From the NCBI GenBank assembly GCA_964422185.1, contig CAYRAG010000065.1, positions 1-7,931 of the forward strand: a stretch of 7,931 bases of DNA. The letters run 5' to 3'. Positions 1 to 6,046 of the stretch are shown here, one piece after another. The first letter of the stretch is position 1, and every line of letters starts with the position of its first letter. A model generated the notes under the pieces. That model was not told the DNA's origin. It ran no database searches and saw only the letters and a program-made list of their open reading frames with translations. Position numbers and translations under genes: made by a program. The DNA is from CALXCT01 sp964422185. Lineage in GTDB: Bacteria > Bacillota > Clostridia > Oscillospirales > Oscillospiraceae.

Positions 1-2
1 GC

Positions 3-65
3 CTGGCGACCCGCGCGCAGGTCGCGGTGATGATGCGCAACCTCATCACCCTGATGGTGGCATAG
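3..65 (+). CDS. SLH-domain protein, C-terminal end only (partial)
   Basis: Only the last 20 codons of this gene lie in the window; it ends at TAG 63-65. The reading frame gives LATRAQVAVMMRNL followed by a short hydrophobic end. That is the typical closing motif of an S-layer homology (SLH) domain: the T-R-A-Q/E box followed by an amphipathic helix with A, M and R/L. SLH domains bind secondary cell-wall polymers, so the protein is probably attached to the cell surface. The next complete gene also ends in SLH domains, so the two may be paralogous surface proteins of one locus. What lies N-terminal of this motif cannot be seen. Confidence 0.75.
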   Translation: MATRAQVAVMMRNLITLMVA

Positions 66-112
66 CTTCCCATCATGAAACCAGACCGGCCGGGTGCCCC
101 GCGGGGTACCCG

Positions 113-152
113 GGGGCGGGGAACCGGCGGACTCTTAAGCCGGCCCCGCCCC
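113..152 (+). other. Bulged 14-bp stem-loop in the leader
   Basis: Bases 113-121 (ggggcgggg) pair perfectly with 144-152 (ccccgcccc). After an AA bulge at 122-123, bases 124-128 (ccggc) pair with 139-143 (gccgg), leaving the loop ggactcttaa. No T tract follows, so it is not a simple terminator of the upstream SLH gene. It matches the P4-internal loop-P5 shape of a cobalamin riboswitch. Confidence 0.7.
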
Positions 153-178
153 GCGCCGGATTTCGCTCAGACAGGAGA

Positions 179-194
179 GCCGGGCATGCCCGGC
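179..194. repeat. Perfect 16-base palindrome in the leader
   Basis: The sequence gccgggcatgcccggc reads the same on both strands. It overlaps the end of the B12-box-like segment and lies 16 bases before the Shine-Dalgarno sequence of the next gene. It could be the expression-platform hairpin of the leader, or a protein operator; which one cannot be told from sequence. Confidence 0.6.
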
Positions 195-210
195 AGAACC
201 AACAGGTATC

Positions 211-217
211 GGGAGGT
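211..217 (+). promoter_or_regulatory. Ribosome binding site that decides the start of the barrel-SLH gene
   Basis: GGGAGGT lies directly against an ATG at 218, too close for initiation, but 9 bases before the in-frame ATG at 227. The start at 227 is therefore preferred. The site sits in the loop of a small 5-bp hairpin (gtatc 206-210 with gatac 220-224). Confidence 0.65.
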
Positions 218-226
218 ATGATACAG

Positions 227-1903
227 ATGAAAAAGGCAGGAAAGAAAGCGCTGGCCCTGGTGCTCACCCTGGCGCTGGCGCTGGGGCTGTGTCTGCCGGC
301 TTCGGCCGCGGGCGCACAGGCGAACCTGGACACCGCGATAAACGGCAGCGCGGCCTACATGCTCCAGGCGGTAAAGAGCCCCCAGGTGGGCTCCATCGGG
401 GGCGAGTGGGCGGTCATCGGGCTGGCCCGCAGCGGGTATTCAGTTCCGCAGAGCTACTGGGACAACTATTACCGGACGCTGGAGGACTATGTGAAGGCCT
501 GCGGCGGAGTGCTCCATGAGCGCAAGTACACGGAGTACAGCCGGGTCATCGTGGCGCTGAGCGCCATCGGCGCGGACGCCCGGGATGTGGCGGGCTACGA
601 CCTGGTCAAACCCCTGGGCGACTATGACAAGACCATCTGGCAGGGCATCAACGGGCCAATCTGGGCCCTGATCGCCCTGGACAGCGGGAACTACGAGGTG
701 CCGGCCAATCCGGAGGCGGAGACCCAGGCCACCCGCCAGATGTACATTGACCGGCTGCTGGACTGCCAGCTCAACGACGGCGGCTGGAGCCTGCTGGGCG
801 GCACCTCCGCCGCGGATCCGGACGGCCGCTCGGATCCGGACATCACCGGCATGGCGCTCCAGGCGCTGGCCAACTACCAGGATCAGCCGGCGGTGGCCCA
901 GGCCACCCAGGAGGGGCTGGACTGCCTGAGCAAAATGCAGGATCCGGACGGCGGCTACGCCAGCTGGGGCTCCACGAACTCGGAGAGCGTGGTGCAGGCG
1001 ATTGTGGCCCTGTGCAATCTGGGGATCCCCCTGGATGACGCACGGTTTGTGAAAAACGGCCACACCCTGCTGGACAACCTGCTCTCGTACCGCCAGGCGG
1101 ACGGCTCGTTCCTGCACACCTCCGGCGGCAACGGCTCCAACCAGATGGCGTCCGAGCAGGGCCTGTACGGACTGGTGGCCGCGCAGCGTGCGGCGGAGGG
1201 AAAGGCCGGCCTGTACGAGATGACGGATGTGGCGATCCATGTGTCCGGAAACAGTGGCGGCGGCGCCGCGGCGGCCCCCGGCCTGCCCGGAAAGGATCCG
1301 GATGTGAAAAAAGTGCCGGTGACCCAGCCCGGGAAGACCTTCTCGGACATCTCCGGCGCCAACGCCCACAAGAACGAGACGGCCATTGAGGCCCTCGCGT
1401 CCCGGGGGATCATCGCCGGCAAGGGCGGGGATCGCTTCGACCCGGACGGCAACATGACCCGGGCGGAGTTCGCCGCCATCGTGGTCAGCGCCCTGGGCCT
1501 CACCCCGAAAGAGAACGGGAAGTTCTCGGATGTGCCCTCCGGCCAGTGGTTTGCGCCCTTTGTGGGCTCCGCTTTCACCTACGGCATTGTCAACGGCACC
1601 TCGGACACCACTTTCACCCCCAACGGAACCATCACCCGGCAGGAGGCCGCGGCCATGGTGACGAAAGCCGCCGGCCTGTGCGGTATGCAGACCGGGATGG
1701 ACGCCGCCGCCGTCCGGGACACCCTGGCCCCCTTCAGCGACTACACCACCGTACCCGAGTGGGCCCGGCCCGGTCTGGCGTTCTGCTACAGCGCCGGGAT
1801 CCTGGATGACTCCGCCCTGACCATCCACAGCACCGAGGCGGTTCATCGCTGCGAGGTGGCGGAGATGCTCTTCCGCCTGCTGGGCAGCGCGAATCTGCTG
1901 TAA
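227..1903 (+). CDS. Secreted alpha-alpha barrel (prenyltransferase/terpenoid cyclase-like) protein with three SLH domains
   Basis: The 558-residue product starts with a classic signal peptide (MKKAGKK, a Leu/Ala core, cleavage after ASA about residue 27). Residues about 30-330 show prenyltransferase/squalene-cyclase-type repeats: DGGW at 184-187, DGGY at 241-244 and DGSF at 292-295, each preceded by a helix such as LLDCQLN and followed by a helix such as ITGMALQAL. This is the fold of the alpha domain of transcobalamin and intrinsic factor, and also of terpenoid cyclases. A Gly/Ala/Pro linker leads to three SLH domains starting near residues 372 (FSDI), 433 (FSDV) and 503 (FSDY), which should anchor the protein to cell-wall polymer. 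The binding motif is TRAE in the first, TRQE in the second and a degenerate HRCE in the third. No cyclase-type catalytic motif (DxDD) was seen, so a ligand-binding role is more likely than an enzyme. The DUF4430 gene starts 18 bases downstream. The B12-ligand assignment is inference. Confidence 0.85.
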   Translation: MKKAGKKALALVLTLALALGLCLPASAAGAQANLDTAINGSAAYMLQAVKSPQVGSIGGEWAVIGLARSGYSVPQSYWDNYYRTLEDYVKACGGVLHERKYTEYSRVIVALSAIGADARDVAGYDLVKPLGDYDKTIWQGINGPIWALIALDSGNYEVPANPEAETQATRQMYIDRLLDCQLNDGGWSLLGGTSAADPDGRSDPDITGMALQALANYQDQPAVAQATQEGLDCLSKMQDPDGGYASWGSTNSESVVQAIVALCNLGIPLDDARFVKNGHTLLDNLLSYRQADGSFLHTSGGNGSNQMASEQGLYGLVAAQRAAEGKAGLYEMTDVAIHVSGNSGGGAAAAPGLPGKDPDVKKVPVTQPGKTFSDISGANAHKNETAIEALASRGIIAGKGGDRFDPDGNMTRAEFAAIVVSALGLTPKENGKFSDVPSGQWFAPFVGSAFTYGIVNGTSDTTFTPNGTITRQEAAAMVTKAAGLCGMQTGMDAAAVRDTLAPFSDYTTVPEWARPGLAFCYSAGILDDSALTIHSTEAVHRCEVAEMLFRLLGSANLL

Positions 1904-1921
1904 CACCCCCGGAGGCTGCCT

Positions 1922-2929
1922 ATGTGGTGGAAAAAGAACAAATGGAAAGTCATCGTGCCGGTGCTCGTCGTGGCGGTGCTGGCCGCCGCGTTCTGGTACG
2001 GCGGCGGCGCACCCGGCCTGCACGGCTGGTCGGTGCACCCGGAGCAGTCGGATACCCTGGAGGCCGCCNNNNNNNNNNNNNNNNNNNNNNNNNNNNNNNN
2101 NNNNNNNNNNNNNNNNNNNNNNNNNNNNNNNNNNNNNNNNNNNNNNNNNNNNNNNNNNNNNNNNNNNNCCGGGGAGAGCGGGGAGAAGCTGAGGCCGGAG
2201 GAGACCGCGTCGCCGGAGCCGGAGCCGTCTGCGTCCCCGGCGGAGGAGGCGCCCTCCCCGGAGCCGGAGCCATCCGGGCCGGAGAGCCGGCCCGGCGGAC
2301 TGGCGGGCGGCATGACCGCCGGGGAGAAAGTGGAGACAGCCGCCGAGCTGGCGGGGGAGGCCCCCGCGGGCACGCAGGAGGGAGACCGGGAGTACTCGGA
2401 GTCCCAGGGCATGGTTCTGGATCCGGAGACCGGGAAAGACCGCTATCTCACGAACCCCGTGCCGGAGGGCAAGCCGCTGCCGGTGGAGCCGGAGGATGTG
2501 GAGGTCTCGGACACGGCGTATACCTGCACCATCTCCATCTCCTGCGCCTCCGTGCTGGATCACATGGACTGGCTGGATCCGGAGAAGACGGAGGTCGTGC
2601 CGGAGGACGGCTGGGTTCTGCCGGCCCAGGAGGTCACCTTTTATGAGGGGGAGAGCGTGTTCAATGTGCTCCAGCGCACCTGCAAGCAGCAGGGGATCCA
2701 CCTGGAGTTTGTGAACACCCCCATGTACCACAGCGCCTATATCGAGGGCATCCACAACCTGTACGAGTTTGACTGCGGCGAGCTGTCCGGCTGGATGTAC
2801 CGCGTCAACGACTGGTTCCCCAACTACGGCTGCTCCCGCTACCAGCTGCAGGACGGGGATGTGATCTGCTGGGAGTACACCTGCGATCTGGGTGTGGATA
2901 TCGGCGGATACAACGCCATCGGCGGCTGA
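1922..2929 (+). CDS. Membrane-anchored DUF4430 (transcobalamin beta-domain-like) protein, interrupted by an assembly gap
   Basis: A GGAGG at 1911-1915 sits 6 bases before the ATG. The N terminus has a basic head (WWKKNKWK) and one hydrophobic helix at about residues 9-26. No lipobox cysteine follows, so it looks like an uncleaved anchor with the rest outside. After the gap comes a Pro/Glu-rich spacer (SPEPEPS twice), then about residues 198-326 form a DUF4430 domain: TCTISISC, a YEGESVFNVLQ helix, HLEFVNTP, SAYIEGI, FDCGELSGWMYRVN, FPNYGCSRYQL and DGDVICWEYTCDLG. DUF4430 is the family related to the C-terminal beta domain of transcobalamin and intrinsic factor. The likely role is ligand capture and hand-over between the wall-bound barrel protein and the ECF transporter. 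Residue numbers assume the gap is really 100 bases; the N-terminal and C-terminal parts are in the same frame only under that assumption modulo three. Confidence 0.8.
   Translation: MWWKKNKWKVIVPVLVVAVLAAAFWYGGGAPGLHGWSVHPEQSDTLEAAXXXXXXXXXXXXXXXXXXXXXXXXXXXXXXXXXXGESGEKLRPEETASPEPEPSASPAEEAPSPEPEPSGPESRPGGLAGGMTAGEKVETAAELAGEAPAGTQEGDREYSESQGMVLDPETGKDRYLTNPVPEGKPLPVEPEDVEVSDTAYTCTISISCASVLDHMDWLDPEKTEVVPEDGWVLPAQEVTFYEGESVFNVLQRTCKQQGIHLEFVNTPMYHSAYIEGIHNLYEFDCGELSGWMYRVNDWFPNYGCSRYQLQDGDVICWEYTCDLGVDIGGYNAIGG
2069..2168. other. Assembly gap of 100 N inside the DUF4430 gene
   Basis: The run is exactly 100 N, a conventional placeholder for an unknown distance. It falls in the spacer between the membrane anchor and the DUF4430 domain, just before GC-rich Pro/Glu codon repeats, which probably broke the assembly. 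Confidence 0.95.
2210..2275 (+). repeat. Imperfect direct repeats coding SPEPEPS in the spacer
   Basis: The 21-base units at 2210-2230 and 2255-2275 differ at three bases and both encode SPEPEPS, 45 bases apart. They form part of a flexible, wall-spanning type linker and may continue into the neighbouring gap. Confidence 0.7.
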
Positions 2930-2979
2930 GTCCGTGCGCTCCGCCCGGAACCCCGGTGGCGCACTGCTCTCCCGGCACC

Positions 2980-3006
2980 GCGTCCCGGCCGGTTCGGCCG
3001 GGACGC
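2980..3006 (+). terminator. Perfect 12-bp hairpin between the DUF4430 and ECF genes
   Basis: gcgtcccggccg pairs with cggccgggacgc around the loop GTT, followed only by ATCTTT. The stem is strong, but the T tract is poor. It may be a partial terminator or an mRNA-stabilising or processing hairpin that lowers ECF gene expression relative to the two capture proteins. A weaker stem (gtgcgc 2934-2939 with gcgcac 2959-2964) precedes it. Confidence 0.45.
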
Positions 3007-3035
3007 ATCTTTGAGACGGAAAGAAGGTCAGCGCT

Positions 3036-5684
3036 TTGAGTGTATTTGCCATCCGGAACCTGACCTTCTCCTATCCGGAGCAGGCGCGGCGCGCACTGGA
3101 CGAGGTCTCGCTGGAGGTGGAGCAGGGGGAGTTTCTCGTGCTGTGCGGGCCCTCCGGCTGCGGCAAGAGCACGCTGCTGCGCCACCTCAAACCCGTCCTC
3201 ACGCCCCACGGCAGGCGCTCGGGGGAGATCCTCTTTGAGGGCAGGCCGCTGGAGGAGCTGGAGGCGCGGGAGCAGGCCGGGCGCATCGGGTTTGTCCGGC
3301 AGTCCCCGGACAGCCAGATCGTCACGGACAAGGTGTGGCATGAGCTGGCCTTCGGCCTGGAGAGCCTGGGGTACGAGACGCCGGTCATCCGCCGGAAAGT
3401 GGCGGAGATGGCCTCGTTTTTCGGGATCCAGACCTGGTTTTATAAAAATGTGACCGAGCTGTCCGGGGGCCAGAAGCAGCTGCTCAACCTGGCCTCCGTC
3501 ATGGCCATGCAGCCTTCGGTGCTCATTCTGGACGAGCCCACGGGCCAGCTGGATCCCATCGCGGCGTCGGATTTTCTCGCCGTGCTCAGCCGGATCAACC
3601 GGGAACTGGGCACCACCATCCTGCTCACGGAGCACCGGCTGGAAGAGGCGTTTCCCCTGGCCAGCCGGGTGGCGGTGATGGACGGCGGGCGGATCCTCAC
3701 CGCGGGCACGCCCCGGGAGGCGGCTCTGGCTCTGCGGGACAGCGGCCACGCCATGTTCCCTGCCATGCCCGCCGCCATGCGGGTGTGGGCGGCGGCGGAT
3801 CGGGACGGGGTCTGTCCCGTGACGGTTCGGGAGGGGCGGGACTGGCTGGAGGGATTTGCCGCCCGGCACCCTCTCCGGCCCCTGCCGGAGGAGGAGATCC
3901 CGCCCTGCGGGGCGGAGACGGCGGTGGAGTGCCGGAACCTCCGGTTCCGGTACGACCCGGAGGGCCCGGATGTGGTTCACGATCTGTCCCTGTCCGTCCG
4001 GCAGGGGGAGTTTCTGGCCCTGCTGGGCGGCAACGGCGCCGGCAAAACCACGACCCTGAAGCTGCTCTCCGGCCTGCTGTCCCCCTGTGAGGGCGAGATT
4101 GCCGCGCACGGCCCGGTGGGGACGCTCCCGCAGAATCCGGAGTCGCTGTTCGTGAAGAAGACGGTCCGGGAGGACTTATACGAGATCCTCCGCGGCCGGA
4201 AGCTGTCCCGGGAGATCCAGGACGCTAGGGTGGCCTATGTCACCGCCCTGTGCCGGCTGGGGGATCTGCTGGACCGGCACCCCTACGACCTGTCCGGCGG
4301 CGAACAGCAGCGTGCCGCCCTGGCGAAGGTGCTGCTGCTCTCTCCCCGGATCCTGCTGCTGGACGAGCCCACAAAGGGGCTGGACGCGGAGTTCCGGCAG
4401 GTGCTGGCGCAGATTTTGCGCCTGCTGCTCCAGCGGGGGATCGCCGTGATCATGGTCAGCCACGACATCGAGTTCTGCGCCCGGTACGCCCACCGGTGCG
4501 CTCTCCTCTTTGACGGCGCCGTCGTCGCGGAGGGCACCCCGCGGACTTTCTTCTCGGGCAACAGCTTTTACACCACCTCCGTCAGCCGCATGGCCCGGGG
4601 CGTCCTGCCCGGCGCCGTGACGGCGGAGGAGGTCATCGCCGCCTGCGGCGGCACCCCGCCCCCGGAGCCGGCACTGCCGGAGGACATTCCCCCCGTGCCG
4701 CCGGAGCCGGAGGAGGACACGCCGGACTGGAAGCCGGAGCCGCTGCCCTGGTGGCGCAAACTGGGCGCCGCCGTCTCCGGCGCCGCGGCGGTGCTGATCT
4801 TCCTGCAGGTTCTGGGCGTGACGGATCTGACGCAGCTGGTGGGGGAGGGCGGCATGACCGCCCAGGCCGGGAGCCAGATAGGATGGTACGCGGCCCTCCT
4901 GGCGGCGCTGTTCTGCCTCGCCCTGTGCGTGAGCCGGCGGCACAGGCGGCCGGACTATCTGACGCAGGTGCCCCAGGAGAAGCGCAAGCTGACCCGGCGC
5001 ACCGCCGTAGCCTCCGTGCTCATCCTGCTCCTCATCCCCCTGACTTTGTTTGTCGGGATCTACTACCTGGACAACCGGAAATACTACTTCATCTCCCTGC
5101 TCATCCTGCTGGAGACCATGATCCCGTTCTTCCTCGTGTTTGAGGGCCGGAAGCCCCAGGCCCGGGAGCTGGTGATTATCGCGGTGCTGTGCGCCATCGG
5201 CGTGGCGGGCCGTGCGGTGCTGTTCATGGTGCCCCAGTTCAAGCCCGTCCTCGCGCTCACCATCATCGCCGGCGTGGCCTTCGGCGGCGAGACCGGCTTT
5301 CTGGTGGGCAGCATGACCATGCTGGTCTCCAACATCCTGTTCTCCCAGGGGCCCTGGACGCCGTACCAGATGTTCGCCATGGGCATCTCGGGCTTCCTGG
5401 CCGGCGTCCTCTTCCGCAAGGGGGTGCTCCGCCGCAGCCGGGGCGCACTGTGCGTCTTCGGCGCCCTGGCGGCTGTCCTGATCTACGGCGGCATCATGAA
5501 TCCCACCTCCGCCCTTTTGTGGGCCGGAGAACTCAACTGGCAGATCCTGCTGACCTACTACATCACCGGCTTTCCGCTGGACTGCGTCCACGCCGCCGCC
5601 ACCGTGCTGTTTCTGTGGCTGGGCGCGGAGCCCATGCTGGAGAAGCTGGACAGAATCAAAGTGAAATACGGCCTGGTGGAGTGA
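3036..5684 (+). CDS. ECF transporter fusion: two ABC ATPase domains plus membrane S component
   Basis: The TTG start is chosen because GAAGG (3023-3027) lies 8 bases upstream and ABC homology begins at once (VFAIRNLTFSYPEQ). The 882-residue product energises vitamin import. ATPase 1: Walker A GPSGCGKST 38-46, Q-loop Q89, signature LSGGQ 142-146, Walker B LILDEP 163-168, H-loop H200. ATPase 2: Walker A GGNGAGKTT 331-339, Q366, signature LSGGE 419-423, Walker B LLLDEP 440-445, H476. Both look active. A Pro/Glu linker (about 540-570) leads to hydrophobic helices near 578-597, 614-633, 656-676 and 683-702. An ECF S-component-like domain follows (about 708-870), with RELVIIAVLCAIGVAGR, FKPVLALTIIAGVAFG, ETGFLVGSMTMLVSN and QGPWTPYQMFAMGISGFLAG. 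Most ECF systems use separate A, A', S and T proteins; no T-type subunit is recognised here. The substrate is inferred to be a corrinoid from the upstream genes and leader; another small vitamin cannot be excluded. Confidence 0.87.
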   Translation: MSVFAIRNLTFSYPEQARRALDEVSLEVEQGEFLVLCGPSGCGKSTLLRHLKPVLTPHGRRSGEILFEGRPLEELEAREQAGRIGFVRQSPDSQIVTDKVWHELAFGLESLGYETPVIRRKVAEMASFFGIQTWFYKNVTELSGGQKQLLNLASVMAMQPSVLILDEPTGQLDPIAASDFLAVLSRINRELGTTILLTEHRLEEAFPLASRVAVMDGGRILTAGTPREAALALRDSGHAMFPAMPAAMRVWAAADRDGVCPVTVREGRDWLEGFAARHPLRPLPEEEIPPCGAETAVECRNLRFRYDPEGPDVVHDLSLSVRQGEFLALLGGNGAGKTTTLKLLSGLLSPCEGEIAAHGPVGTLPQNPESLFVKKTVREDLYEILRGRKLSREIQDARVAYVTALCRLGDLLDRHPYDLSGGEQQRAALAKVLLLSPRILLLDEPTKGLDAEFRQVLAQILRLLLQRGIAVIMVSHDIEFCARYAHRCALLFDGAVVAEGTPRTFFSGNSFYTTSVSRMARGVLPGAVTAEEVIAACGGTPPPEPALPEDIPPVPPEPEEDTPDWKPEPLPWWRKLGAAVSGAAAVLIFLQVLGVTDLTQLVGEGGMTAQAGSQIGWYAALLAALFCLALCVSRRHRRPDYLTQVPQEKRKLTRRTAVASVLILLLIPLTLFVGIYYLDNRKYYFISLLILLETMIPFFLVFEGRKPQARELVIIAVLCAIGVAGRAVLFMVPQFKPVLALTIIAGVAFGGETGFLVGSMTMLVSNILFSQGPWTPYQMFAMGISGFLAGVLFRKGVLRRSRGALCVFGALAAVLIYGGIMNPTSALLWAGELNWQILLTYYITGFPLDCVHAAATVLFLWLGAEPMLEKLDRIKVKYGLVE

Positions 5685-5708
5685 ACTTCCGGGCCGGAAC
5701 AGAACAAA

Positions 5709-5750
5709 CCCGCGGCGCGTGTCCGAACCGGACACCTGCCGCGGGTTTTT
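5709..5750 (+). terminator. Rho-independent terminator after the ECF gene
   Basis: cccgcggc (5709-5716) pairs with gccgcggg (5738-5745), enclosing a second perfect stem, gtgtccg (5719-5725) with cggacac (5729-5735). TTTTT follows at 5746-5750. The flanking aacaaa and tttttgtt also pair loosely, so it may work in both directions. It lies 25 bases after the ECF stop codon and closes the uptake operon. Confidence 0.85.
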
Positions 5751-5768
5751 GTTCTGCCGGAATACGCC

Positions 5769-5868
5769 NNNNNNNNNNNNNNNNNNNNNNNNNNNNNNNN
5801 NNNNNNNNNNNNNNNNNNNNNNNNNNNNNNNNNNNNNNNNNNNNNNNNNNNNNNNNNNNNNNNNNNNN
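5769..5868. other. Assembly gap of 100 N between the uptake locus and the transposase
   Basis: Exactly 100 N, so the true distance is unknown. The transposase gene may not directly adjoin the uptake operon, and a missing gene could lie here. The 117 bases after the gap up to 5985 show no supported gene. Confidence 0.95.
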
Positions 5869-5985
5869 CGGGCGAGAGGGAGGCGTCCGGCCCCGCGGTG
5901 CGCCTCAGGAGCCCGGGCCGCATCTGACGAACCGTCCGCCGCAACAGACGCCCGTCCGGATGATGCCAACTTCCAAAGGATCGTG

Positions 5986-6014
5986 TTGACGGATGGCCGT
6001 GCTTCCATTAAAAT
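5986..6014 (+). promoter_or_regulatory. Sigma-70/sigma-A type promoter for the transposase gene
   Basis: TTGACG (5986-5991) and TAAAAT (6009-6014) are separated by exactly 17 bases. Each hexamer differs from consensus by one base. The start codon of the transposase-like gene lies 32 bases after the -10 element, giving a short leader. Confidence 0.7.
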
Positions 6015-6046
6015 AAGTCCACATCGTGAACGGGAGGGGACTCGTC

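Larger units (their letters stand above)
86..194 (+). promoter_or_regulatory. Structured 5' leader, candidate compact cobalamin riboswitch
   Basis: The leader holds several elements in the order of the cobalamin riboswitch core: GGTGCC at 93-98 inside a hairpin (90-113, P3-like), GGGGAA at 118-123, a long stem with an AA bulge (113-152, P4/P5-like), GCCCCGC at 148-154, and AGACAGGAGAGCCGG at 169-183. The last element differs from the B12-box form AGUCAGGAGACCGG by one substitution and one extra base. The 113-152 stem pairs ggggcgggg with ccccgcccc, then ccggc with gccgg around a 10-base loop. Points against: the segment between the core and the B12 box is very short, no loop complementary to the P5 loop was found downstream, and in GC-rich DNA such pairings arise easily. 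The downstream genes fit B12 uptake. The borders are approximate. Confidence 0.5.

Noticed and set aside
90..113. 24-base near-perfect palindrome as a repressor operator
   Set aside because: It fits better as an RNA hairpin (one G-U pair in the stem) within the structured leader, next to the larger bulged stem; no promoter is visible beside it.
113..152. Terminator of the upstream SLH gene
   Set aside because: The stem is strong but no T tract follows on the + strand, and the bulge and surrounding motifs fit a regulatory RNA better.
440..3052. Very long open frame (870 codons) on the - strand
   Set aside because: It is antisense to three well-supported genes, crosses an N gap, has low-complexity His/Gly/Arg/Leu composition typical of GC-rich shadow frames, and matches no family I recognise.
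4764..5140. EcfT subunit hidden in the helices between ATPase 2 and the S domain
   Set aside because: There are only about four hydrophobic helices and no Ala-Arg-Gly type coupling motifs, so I do not call it EcfT, although the question is raised as a finding.
4176..6008. Long open frame (610 codons) on the - strand
   Set aside because: It is antisense to the ECF transporter gene, passes through the second N gap and a terminator, and has the skewed composition of a shadow frame.
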